From an uncultured Bacteroidota bacterium (GTDB lineage Bacteria; Bacteroidota; Bacteroidia; Bacteroidales; P3): 32,278 bases of DNA. Location of the stretch: positions 1,241 through 33,518 of the forward strand of contig CACZUZ010000041.1 in the NCBI GenBank assembly GCA_902784465.1. Reading direction: 5' to 3'. The position numbers and the translations under genes are program-made. Under the pieces are notes generated by a model. That model made no database searches. It was not told the origin of the DNA and saw only the letters and a list, made by a program, of their open reading frames with translations. This document shows, piece by piece, positions 7,214-14,124 of this stretch. Within the stretch, counting starts at the first letter, position 1; every line of letters starts with the position of its first letter.

Positions 7214-8167
7214 TTAGTTTTCAGGAACAAATATTTTACCCTTTAAAACAACCTCATCGGCCTTCACAATTGCAGGGTAGGCCATTTTCGGTTGATTTGT
7301 GTTTGGTGATGAAACCTTCTCAAACCAAGATTCTTTCTCTTCGGAGTAATTAACTAGGTAAAGGTTGTATGTATCTAGCAACTCCGCCATATCCTCAATA
7401 CGTTCCTGAATCTTTCTGCTGAACTTCTCGTCTTCAGAATGGGTACGACTATAGCCCACTAGTGTCTGAATGTTTTCCAGTAATGGACGATACTCTTTCT
7501 CCAAAGATGGTTTGGGTTGATTCTCATATTTCCCGACAACGCGATTAATCTGACCCCTAAAAGTTGATATCAAATTGTCAACGCTATCACATATTTTTTC
7601 AATAATAGTGATAAAAACCTTGGTGTCAATAACACTTTCCTGTGGATTCGGCTCCGAGTCCACGTTAGTCGAAGTGTTGTTTTGGCTCTCTTTACGGTTG
7701 GAAAGATATACTGTAACTGCAGTTCCAGCAATAGCACCGAATACAGCACCCCAGCCACCAAACACCAGATTGCCAACCAATGCTCCACCGCCAGAACCCA
7801 ACAATGCATGTGTTGGCGCTATTTTTGTATCAAGCAGTCCTGATGGTGCTGATGCAGAATGTGGTATGGTCGTTGAATCCACTTTTGACAATTGCTTTGT
7901 CTCATGTTTTATCGGTTGTTTCAAGATGGCGTTGCTCATCTCCTGTTGTGCGCTTAAAAGCGACAATGCAGCCTGAAGTATATAATCCTCTGACTGTGTA
8001 AGACTCTGACGGAATTCTCCTTCGTTATCAAAAAGCCCATTCAAATAATCCGCTATTACTTTTTGGACTTTCTCTGCATCTGAAGGCAATTGTAATCCTA
8101 ATAGCTTCTGTTCAAGTTTATCTTTTCTTGAATTGAACAACGACGATAATGTTACTTTTTCTTCCAT
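7214..8167 (-). CDS. 317-aa protein with one glycine-zipper membrane segment
   Basis: The ATG at 8167 gives MEEKVTLSSL. Residues 1-95 are helical and charged; 96-118 are a Ser/Pro-rich linker; 121-155 are a hydrophobic glycine-patterned segment (LLGSGGGALVGNLVFGGWGA, then AVFGAIAGTAVTVYL) able to span or hairpin in the membrane; 185-317 are helical with a stretch suited to a coiled coil. No signal peptide is seen and no enzyme motif is recognised. The gene directly precedes the Hsp70-like ATPase, whose tail has a similar glycine-rich segment, so the two may meet at the membrane. It may be a scaffold or anchor subunit of the cassette; that is inference. Confidence 0.65.
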   Translation of the reverse strand: MEEKVTLSSLFNSRKDKLEQKLLGLQLPSDAEKVQKVIADYLNGLFDNEGEFRQSLTQSEDYILQAALSLLSAQQEMSNAILKQPIKHETKQLSKVDSTTIPHSASAPSGLLDTKIAPTHALLGSGGGALVGNLVFGGWGAVFGAIAGTAVTVYLSNRKESQNNTSTNVDSEPNPQESVIDTKVFITIIEKICDSVDNLISTFRGQINRVVGKYENQPKPSLEKEYRPLLENIQTLVGYSRTHSEDEKFSRKIQERIEDMAELLDTYNLYLVNYSEEKESWFEKVSSPNTNQPKMAYPAIVKADEVVLKGKIFVPEN

Positions 8168-8231
8168 ATTGTTGAATTTTTAATTTGCAAAGTTACGATA
8201 GTTGTTTTGAATTGAATGGAATTATAGCCAC

Positions 8232-8597
8232 TTATAGCCTTTTTTTCAAGATGGATATTAATTCTGATTTGTCAATTTGCAGCATGATGCCCTCCATACG
8301 AGCAATATGCTGAATATCTTGTAACTCGCAGATAGCCTGTCTATTATATGAGTACAGAAATCCAGCCTCTTTGGGGTCAAATTATATATAAATACTTTCA
8401 AAGTGGAATCCTCCATATTGGTCATTTTCAAACTTTAGAACTCTTTTAAATATCAAATCGTTTAGACTAATTGGGCAGGCAACACTTGTCCCTTTTTTGT
8501 ATTGATTATCACTACTGTTATACTCAACTAACACTTCGTTTGAACTATCCCATAGAATGTCTCCATCTTGTTAGTATTGGTAATTATTTTCTTCCAT
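8232..8597 (-). pseudogene. small cassette gene interrupted by two in-frame TAA codons
   Basis: From the ATG at 8597 a single frame of 121 codons runs to TAA at 8232, broken only by TAA at codon 9 (8571-8573) and codon 72 (8382-8384). The three pieces read as normal protein: MEENNYQY, then a piece starting QDGDILWDSSNEVLVEYNSS and ending GGFHFESIYI, then a piece starting FDPKEAGFLYSYNRQAICEL and ending ELISILKKRL. There is no frameshift. Both stops could have come from CAA (Gln) by C-to-T change. The MEEN start resembles that of the next gene upstream. This fills what otherwise looks like a 490-base gap. Either a decaying gene, an assembly error, or a suppressed/readthrough gene. Confidence 0.65.
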
Positions 8598-8654
8598 CTT
8601 GTCCGTTTTTAGTGATTGTTTTTGCTTAAACGTCACCTCCATAATTGAAATTAG

Positions 8655-9161
8655 TTATTTTCTCCACAACCCTGTATTTGCACTAATAAGTAAGACGAAC
8701 AATCCTTTTTCTTTAATGATTTCCAAGTAATACTTCTTATTGTTAAAGAATCTACAATAGAAACCATCCTTTTTGCAAGAAGATTCTTCATTGTCTGGTG
8801 TAATGCCAAAAAAATTGCTAATACTTTCAAAAACCTGGCAAAAGACTCCGTAAGCTGTATTTTCTATACCAAGTTTTTCCAAAGCCAATTTTAATTCTAT
8901 TGCAAGATTCTTTCGCTTATCTCCACAGATTGTCTTCTTCACCTCATTCTTCACCCTATTAATTATCTTCATGTCTCCATCCTCACAAATAATCTCTGAC
9001 TTAACACTAGGATAAAGATGTATTTTGATTCTGTATTTTTCACCATCTAATGAGTACTTGTGAAGTGTCAACACCTCCGTCTCATTTATTATATCCTCGA
9101 CTCTAATTTCAACTTTTTGATTTTCTATCAGAGGAGAAATGTTTACTGTATTTTCTTCCAT
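8655..9161 (-). CDS. 168-aa AT-rich hypothetical protein
   Basis: The ATG at 9161 (MEENTVNISPL) is preferred; a TTG at 9200 right behind the preceding stop would add 13 Lys/Asn-rich residues. The protein has an N-terminal beta-rich half (LHKYSLDGEKYRIKIHLYPS), a helical middle and a C-terminal half with three Cys and several Phe/Tyr (FYCRFFNNKKYYLEIIKEKG). No transmembrane helix or known motif is seen. The gene is strikingly more AT-rich than the 417-aa gene upstream of it, a sign of mixed origin. It is followed by the gene with two internal stops. Function unknown. Confidence 0.6.
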   Translation of the reverse strand: MEENTVNISPLIENQKVEIRVEDIINETEVLTLHKYSLDGEKYRIKIHLYPSVKSEIICEDGDMKIINRVKNEVKKTICGDKRKNLAIELKLALEKLGIENTAYGVFCQVFESISNFFGITPDNEESSCKKDGFYCRFFNNKKYYLEIIKEKGLFVLLISANTGLWRK

Positions 9162-9200
9162 GTTTGATCTGTTTAATTCTTTTTGGTTATTACTTTTCAA

Positions 9201-10454
9201 TTAAATAGTTTGGATTATTTTAGCATTACTGTTAACAAACATCTTAAACTCGTAATTGGCGTTTTTGGCGTAGCTGCTGTAGCGGTCTTTTGGCCAGTCG
9301 GGGCCGAAGAAGAAACGTCGCATCTTGCGGTAGTCGCCACGGTCGGTTAGCATCTTAACAAGGTAGATGAGTTCGTAGCTCTTGCCTTTGCGGCCATGCC
9401 ATTCGAGGGGTACGACCATTTCAGGACGCATACGACCGGAAAAGCGGTAGGCGAAGAGTTGCTTCACGGCAAGGGTGTTATCAATATAACCGCTTTCGGA
9501 GAGGTAATTGATTAGTTCTGTAAACCGTTCCGGACCAGCCGTAATTACCTCGTGACGCAGGTTGAAATGTTCGTCGGCATTAGCCAAACCGCTCGACTTT
9601 GAGAAATAGTCGGTGGGCAGGCTGAACCCGTCACCGTCGACCTTCTGCGTTGCAGGTATGGCTGCGGCTTCTGGACGTGCAAGCAGAGCCTCGATGATTC
9701 TACGCTCACGCAGCTTGAAGGACTTGATATTGTCGGTATATAGTTCGCGAAGCCATACGAAAGTGTTCTTCGCGTTCTCATACTGTGCGGCGAAGTATCG
9801 CTGTGCGTCACCGTCGTCACCGTGCATTATCTTCAATGCCTCGTCCGCCACACGCTCACCAGAACGAAGCAACTTTTGTGCGCTGTCTTCCAGTCCCTCG
9901 CCGTTAGTCACCGCCAAGGCATCCATTGTCGTGAATATATCTTCAAACGGCTGGTTGAAAACCGCAGAGGTGTCTGGCCAAATACTCTTGCACAGCCAGC
10001 TTATCGCCTGCAAGCCACAATGATTCTCATTTATAGTGGCCAAGAATGCCTGCTTGTCGCGTTCCTGGTAGCATTGCCGCAGATGTTCAATGGTGGCGGA
10101 GTCGGCATCGATTGTACGAATTATCTCCTCTACCGTATATGGTTCTACGCTGCACAGCGAAAGAAAAATGTCATCGGCAGTACACTGGATGGATTTTTCC
10201 TTGGCCTGCTCGGCAAGCTCGCCCATATACTCATGTATCAAACGATTGTTGATGATGAACGAGATGACGCGGTGTAACGGAGCAAGAACGTTGCAAGTGA
10301 GCGAGACAGTCTCCCGATAGACAGCACCAAAACTCGGGTCAGCGAGGTTATCCTGTATCACGGACAACACCTCGTCGGGCAGGTGATATTCACTTGCCTT
10401 CTTCAGCCCTTGGTAGTAGAGTTTCATTCTTTCAGCCTCCGAGATATAGTCCAT
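9201..10454 (-). CDS. 417-aa unknown protein, first gene of the cassette
   Basis: ATG at 10454 (MDYISEAERMKLYYQGL). The predicted protein is mainly helical and soluble, without signal peptide or membrane helices. The C-terminal 110 residues are distinctive: a winged-helix-like run (LINYLSESGYIDNTLAVKQL), then FSGRMRPEMVVPLEW and a segment FFFGPDWPKDRYSSYA. I believe similar hypothetical proteins occur in accessory regions of Bacteroides and Prevotella, but I cannot name a family with certainty. GC content is visibly higher than in the genes downstream and closer to the core genes, so it may have had a separate history from the rest of the cassette, and may instead be a regulator or a resident gene beside an insertion. 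Confidence 0.65.
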   Translation of the reverse strand: MDYISEAERMKLYYQGLKKASEYHLPDEVLSVIQDNLADPSFGAVYRETVSLTCNVLAPLHRVISFIINNRLIHEYMGELAEQAKEKSIQCTADDIFLSLCSVEPYTVEEIIRTIDADSATIEHLRQCYQERDKQAFLATINENHCGLQAISWLCKSIWPDTSAVFNQPFEDIFTTMDALAVTNGEGLEDSAQKLLRSGERVADEALKIMHGDDGDAQRYFAAQYENAKNTFVWLRELYTDNIKSFKLRERRIIEALLARPEAAAIPATQKVDGDGFSLPTDYFSKSSGLANADEHFNLRHEVITAGPERFTELINYLSESGYIDNTLAVKQLFAYRFSGRMRPEMVVPLEWHGRKGKSYELIYLVKMLTDRGDYRKMRRFFFGPDWPKDRYSSYAKNANYEFKMFVNSNAKIIQTI

Positions 10455-10510
10455 TCTCGCTTCCTCTTTTGGTTGCCGCTCTGACTCCCGGATTGGCAGT
10501 TATACTTCAA

Positions 10511-10621
10511 TTAAAAAAGCATGGAATCAATGTTGCCCGTTTCAATCCTTGAGGTTTTGCCCGACCTAACTAGTTTGAAACTTTGAACTTTATCCCATGC
10601 TGTTGAATATGCAAACGCCAT
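10511..10621 (-). CDS. 36-aa small ORF in the cassette leader, possibly the end of a broken gene
   Basis: The ATG at 10621 gives a product starting MAFAYSTAWDKVQSF and ending SRIETGNIDSMLF. The same frame is open a further 27 codons upstream (LEIAHFKITSQLDTD...) back to a TAG, without another ATG; a separate ATG in a neighbouring frame (reading MQKAFVIGRP then stop, at about 10725) could be its original start, one base out of frame. The residue make-up looks like real protein rather than noise. It ends 57 bases before the 417-aa gene start. It may be a leader-encoded small protein or the remnant of a frameshifted gene of roughly 70 residues. Confidence 0.35.
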   Translation of the reverse strand: MAFAYSTAWDKVQSFKLVRSGKTSRIETGNIDSMLF

Positions 10622-10676
10622 AGGGCGAAAACATACCAAACAAGCAAAGGCATCAGTATCAAGTTGACTAGTTATT

Positions 10677-10748
10677 TTGAAATGGGCAATTTCAAGGACG
10701 ACCTATAACAAATGCTTTTTGCATTGATTAGACTTTCTCGCGTCTAAT
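10677..10748 (-). promoter_or_regulatory. hairpins in the 5' leader of the cassette
   Basis: Within about 75 bases there are three inverted repeats: TTGAAAT/ATTTCAA (10677-10695), AATGC/GCATT (about 10711-10725) and ATTAGAC/GTCTAAT (10727-10748). They fall between the TATATTTG promoter box at 10756 and the first gene, so they would lie in the transcript. A leader of about 300 bases is unusually long for this phylum and suggests RNA-level control. The middle hairpin contains the ATG of the short MQKAFVIGRP frame. Confidence 0.35.
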
Positions 10749-10755
10749 TCAGTTG

Positions 10756-10763
10756 CAAATATA
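10756..10763 (-). promoter_or_regulatory. TATATTTG -7 promoter box for the cassette
   Basis: TATATTTGCAAC on the minus strand is a perfect Bacteroidetes -7 element with transcription expected to begin near 10750. A TTTG at the -33 position is not present. The terminator of the tRNA-Glu gene lies upstream of it, so the cassette needs a promoter of its own here. Confidence 0.5.
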
Positions 10764-10938
10764 CGCATTTTATTTGATTCTGAGCCTTTACTGAGATAAA
10801 GTTCATCTTATATATAAGAAAAACAGCACTTTACAAGACGGAATAAATCTTTGTTATATTATGTAAGTGAGTGATTTTGTTTCGAATTATTGTTGTTTTT
10901 GCAATAAAGCAAGTCGAAGCAGAAAACAAAAACAATAC

Positions 10939-10976
10939 AAAAAAAAAGCGACAGAATCGTTTGATTCTATCGCTTT
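10939..10976 (-). terminator. intrinsic terminator after tRNA-Glu
   Basis: On the minus strand an 11-bp stem GCGATAGAATC / GATTCTGTCGC (one G-T pair) with an AAAC loop is followed by nine T. It ends three bases after the tRNA CCA. Confidence 0.9.
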
Positions 10977-10978
10977 GG

Positions 10979-11052
10979 TACCGCATGCCGGAGTCGAACC
11001 GGCGATCTACTGCGTGAGAGGCAGTTGTCCTGGACCACTAGACGAATGCGGC
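10979..11052 (-). tRNA. tRNA-Glu (CTC)
   Basis: The cloverleaf is complete: acceptor GCCGCAT/ATGCGGT, D-arm with TAGTGGTCCAGGA, anticodon arm ACTGC-CTCTCAC-GCAGT giving anticodon CTC (reads GAG), and T-arm CCGGTTCGACTCCGG. Discriminator A and CCA are encoded (CCA at 10976-10978). Its 3' end faces the accessory cassette, a usual arrangement at tRNA-targeted islands, though no duplicate of the 3' end is seen in this window. Confidence 0.95.
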
Positions 11053-11101
11053 AGTTTGATGATTTTCGATTTTCAGCCTTTTTCTCTGTCGAAATCGGGT
11101 G

Positions 11102-11109
11102 CAAAAGTA
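11102..11109 (-). promoter_or_regulatory. TACTTTTG promoter box for tRNA-Glu
   Basis: TACTTTTG on the minus strand, about 50 bases before the tRNA 5' end; the same octamer precedes the tRNA-Phe and tRNA-Gln genes in this window. The -33 element is poorly conserved here. Confidence 0.65.
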
Positions 11110-11194
11110 CAACATTTTTTCGAATTGGAAGCAATATCATGAAAAAAAATTACAGCAATCACACAAAGCACTGATATAACGGCAAATAAAATTA

Positions 11195-11243
11195 AAGAAA
11201 AAAAGGCGTTTTTGCCTTTAGTACCGGATAAAAACGCCTTTTT
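11195..11243 (-). terminator. intrinsic terminator after yebC
   Basis: On the minus strand GGCGTTTTT / AAAAACGCC forms a 9-bp stem, extended by A/T runs on both sides, ending in seven T. The flanking A- and T-runs make it usable in both directions. It starts about 20 bases after the yebC stop. Confidence 0.85.
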
Positions 11244-11264
11244 CAGAACCAAAAACAGCAAAAA

Positions 11265-11975
11265 TCAAGCCATATTGTGGAAGACATTAACGACATCGTC
11301 ATCGGCTTCGAGACGCTCGATGAGTCCGTTGACATCTTCTTGCTGCTCTGGAGTTAGTTCTCGCATAGTCAACGGTATGCGCTCAAACTTGAACGACTTG
11401 ATTTCATATCCATGATCCTCCAGATACTTGGATATGGGACCGTAGTTCTTGAAATCGGCATAGATCATGATTTCGTCCTCGTCGCGAAACACCTCGTCGA
11501 TGTCGCAGTCGATGAGCTCTAGCTCTAGCTCATCCATGTCGATGTCGTCGCGCCAGGCAACGACGAAGCTGCACTTGCGCTCGAAGAGGAAGTCGTTCAT
11601 ACCCATGGTGCCCAGCTCGCCTTTGCCACGGACAAAAGCGGCGCGGATGTTGGCAACGGTGCGTGTAGGGTTGTCGGTTGCTGTCTCGACGACGAAGGCT
11701 GTGCCGTGAGGACCTTTGCCGTCGTAGACAACCTCCTTGTAGGCCGACTTGTCCTTCTCGGTAGCACGCTTGATGGCACGCTCGACGTTCTCCTTGGGCA
11801 TGCTCTCGCTCTTGGCGGTCTGCATGAGCAGGCGGAGACGGAGGTTGCTCGAGGGGTCAGGACCGCCGGCGAGGACGGCCAACTCGATTTCTTTTCCTAT
11901 CTTGGTGAATGTGCGGGCCATGTGACCCCAACGTTTCAGTTTTCTTGCTTTTCGGTATTCAAATGCTCTTCCCAT
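11265..11975 (-). CDS. yebC: YebC/PmpR family protein
   Basis: 236 residues, the usual length. The N-terminus has the family signature WGHMARTFTKIGKEI (about 16-30), then PSSNLRLRLLMQTAKSESMP and the RAIKRA helix, and the middle KGPHGTAFVVETATDNPTRT. These define the YebC/TACO1 family, long annotated as transcription regulators and more recently linked to translation, helping ribosomes through difficult peptide sequences. The segment LGTMGMNDFLFERK replaces the commoner LGTxGSVxxxFxxKG. It is a single-gene unit between tandem GTGAATT repeats upstream and a strong terminator downstream. Cytoplasmic. The identification is secure; the precise cellular role in this organism is not. Confidence 0.95.
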   Translation of the reverse strand: MGRAFEYRKARKLKRWGHMARTFTKIGKEIELAVLAGGPDPSSNLRLRLLMQTAKSESMPKENVERAIKRATEKDKSAYKEVVYDGKGPHGTAFVVETATDNPTRTVANIRAAFVRGKGELGTMGMNDFLFERKCSFVVAWRDDIDMDELELELIDCDIDEVFRDEDEIMIYADFKNYGPISKYLEDHGYEIKSFKFERIPLTMRELTPEQQEDVNGLIERLEADDDVVNVFHNMA

Positions 11976-11983
11976 TTTTTATG

Positions 11984-12011
11984 GTGAATTGTGAATTGTG
12001 AATCGTGAATT
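11984..12011. repeat. four tandem GTGAATT heptamers before yebC
   Basis: GTGAATT, GTGAATT, GTGAATC, GTGAATT, ending 8 bases before the yebC ATG (minus strand reads AATTCAC repeats, then CATAAAAA, then ATG). The same motif occurs before the thioesterase and lspA genes. Confidence 0.85.
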
Positions 12012-12020
12012 GTGTTTACA

Positions 12021-14117
12021 TTAAATCAGGCCGCGGTTGCGTTTGAGGGGTTCGACGCTGGGCTGCTTGCCACGGAAGTCGACATACATCTTCATCGGGT
12101 CGATGGTGTTGCCGTGCGACAACAGGTAGCGGAGCTTCTTGGCAAGCACCGGATTGTAGAGGTCGCCGCTCTCGCGGAAGGCCTCGAAAGCATCGGCATC
12201 GAGGATGGCAGTCCAGGTGTAGCTGTAGTAGCCTGCCGAATATCCACCACTGAAGATATGCTGGAAATAGGGGCTCTTGTAGCGACTGATGATTTCGGGA
12301 ATCAAGCCAATCTTGGACATGGCATTGTCCTCAAAGTCAGGCAGAACAATCTTTGTGGGCTGAGTGATGCTGTGGAAGTCCATATCCAGCAGCGAGGCGG
12401 CGAGGAGTTCGGTGTTGATGAATCCCTGTCCGTAGGTACCGGCGGCTTCAATCTTGGCGATAAGGCTGTCGGGAATAGCTTCGCCGGTCTGGTAATGTCT
12501 GGCGTACTCTTTCATCACCTGCGGGTGGCGGCACCAGTTCTCCATCACCTGGCTGGGCATCTCCACGAAATCGCGCGGGACATTGGTTCCGCTGATTGAG
12601 CGGTAGTGGCACTGGCTGAGCATGCCGTGGAGGCAGTGACCGAACTCGTGGAAGAGGGTCTCCGACTGGTCGAAATTGAGCAGCGAAGGCTTGTCGGCGG
12701 TAGGCTTGGTGAAGTTGCAGACCATCTGGATGATGGGGATGACATTGTTGCCATCCTTGTCGACATACTGCTCGCGGAAATTGGTCATCCATGCGCCGCT
12801 ACGCTTGCTCTCGCGGGGGAAGAAGTCCATATAGAGGATAGCGATAACCTTGTCGCCATCAAGCACCTCGTAGGAGATGGCCTCGGGATGGTACTTGGGC
12901 AGCGTGTCGTTCTGGCGGAAAGTGATGCCATAGAGCTTGTTGGCAACGGTGAAAGCTCCCTCGCGGACGTTGTAGAGCGGGAAGTAGGGACGTATGACGT
13001 CCTCGTTGAGGCTGTAGCGCTCGGCGCGGAGCTTCTCGCAGTAATAGCGCCAATCCCAGGGCTGGAGCTTGGCATCCTTGCCGAGGTCGGCGACGAGCAT
13101 CTTCTGGTATTCGTCGCGCTCCTGTTTTGCCTTCTTGAGGGCTGGTGTCCAGAGGTCCATAAGGCACTTGTATACAGCATCGGGAGTCTTTGCCAGACAG
13201 TCGTCCAGAGTGTAGGCTGCATGGCTCTCGAAACCGAGAATCTGGGCACGCTCGAGGCGAAGGTTGACGATGCTGTCAATCAGGACGCTGTTGTCGTACT
13301 TGCCCGACGAGCAGCGGGTAGCATAGGCTTCCCACATCTGCTTGCGGAGCTCGCGGTCGTTGCAGGCTTGCATGAAAGGCTCCCAGCTCGGCATGTGGAG
13401 CGTGAAGCGTGCCTTGCCATCGGTGCCAGCCTCGAAGGCGGCAGCAAGCTGGTCGTCGGTGAGGCCTATGGCGCGTGCCTTGTCGGCGTCGAGGTCGAGG
13501 GTATAGGCGTTGGTGGCTGCAAGGACGTTGTTGCCGAAACGCAGGGTCAGCGACGCAAGCAGACCGTTGATTTCGCGGAAACGGGCCTGCTTGTCAGCAG
13601 GGACATTGGCGCCGTTGCGGACGAAATTCTTATAGCATTCCTCGAGAAGGCGTAATTGTTCACCCTCGAGTCCAAGCTGTTCGCGCTGGTCATACACAGC
13701 CTTCACGCGAGCGAAAAGCTTGTCGTTGAGCATAATATCGTCTTCATGAGCTGCAACTAGAGGGGTCACCTCCTCTGCGATTGCCTCCATCTCGTCCGAA
13801 TTGATGCATTCGGCCAGGTTGAAGAAGACGGTCGAAACCTCGTTAAGTAGAGCTCCACTGTATTCGAGAGCCTCGATAGTGTTGGCGAAAGTGGGAGCTT
13901 CGGGGTTGTTGACGATGGCATCAATCTCGGCTTTCTGGCGTTTCATACCTTCCTCGAAGGCAGGCATGTAATGCTCCGTTTTGATTTTTTCGAAATCGGG
14001 GATGTTGTAGGGTGTGTTCCATTCACCCAGGAAAGGGTTATCCATCTTTTTGTTGTTTTTGCAGCCTGTGGCAAGCACAAGGGCTGCACAGGCAATGGTG
14101 AGTAGCGTTTTTTTCAT
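12021..14117 (-). CDS. dcp: M3 family peptidyl-dipeptidase, lipoprotein
   Basis: 698 residues, the usual size for Dcp. The zinc site is HEFGH at 490-494 with the downstream ligand Glu519 (DFVEMPSQ); the C-terminal GGYSAGYYSYTWT motif is typical of M3A enzymes that remove dipeptides from the C-terminus of short peptides. The N-terminus is a lipoprotein signal (LVLATGC, Cys19), so unlike the cytoplasmic E. coli enzyme it is probably anchored in the periplasm or outer membrane. Residues after the Cys are basic, not acidic, which argues against surface export. It follows the thioredoxin-like gene by 7 bases and precedes yebC by about 45. Product identity is firm; the symbol is by family resemblance. 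Confidence 0.93.
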   Translation of the reverse strand: MKKTLLTIACAALVLATGCKNNKKMDNPFLGEWNTPYNIPDFEKIKTEHYMPAFEEGMKRQKAEIDAIVNNPEAPTFANTIEALEYSGALLNEVSTVFFNLAECINSDEMEAIAEEVTPLVAAHEDDIMLNDKLFARVKAVYDQREQLGLEGEQLRLLEECYKNFVRNGANVPADKQARFREINGLLASLTLRFGNNVLAATNAYTLDLDADKARAIGLTDDQLAAAFEAGTDGKARFTLHMPSWEPFMQACNDRELRKQMWEAYATRCSSGKYDNSVLIDSIVNLRLERAQILGFESHAAYTLDDCLAKTPDAVYKCLMDLWTPALKKAKQERDEYQKMLVADLGKDAKLQPWDWRYYCEKLRAERYSLNEDVIRPYFPLYNVREGAFTVANKLYGITFRQNDTLPKYHPEAISYEVLDGDKVIAILYMDFFPRESKRSGAWMTNFREQYVDKDGNNVIPIIQMVCNFTKPTADKPSLLNFDQSETLFHEFGHCLHGMLSQCHYRSISGTNVPRDFVEMPSQVMENWCRHPQVMKEYARHYQTGEAIPDSLIAKIEAAGTYGQGFINTELLAASLLDMDFHSITQPTKIVLPDFEDNAMSKIGLIPEIISRYKSPYFQHIFSGGYSAGYYSYTWTAILDADAFEAFRESGDLYNPVLAKKLRYLLSHGNTIDPMKMYVDFRGKQPSVEPLKRNRGLI

Positions 14118-14124
14118 ATTATTG

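Noticed and set aside
11073-11261. 62-codon frame with a hydrophobic stretch between yebC and tRNA-Glu
   Set aside because: It runs through the yebC terminator and the tRNA promoter; the hydrophobic part is a by-product of T-rich DNA.
12606-13655. 349-codon open frame on the plus strand
   Set aside because: It is exactly antisense to the M3 peptidase gene, low in protein-like features and explained by the codon bias of that gene.
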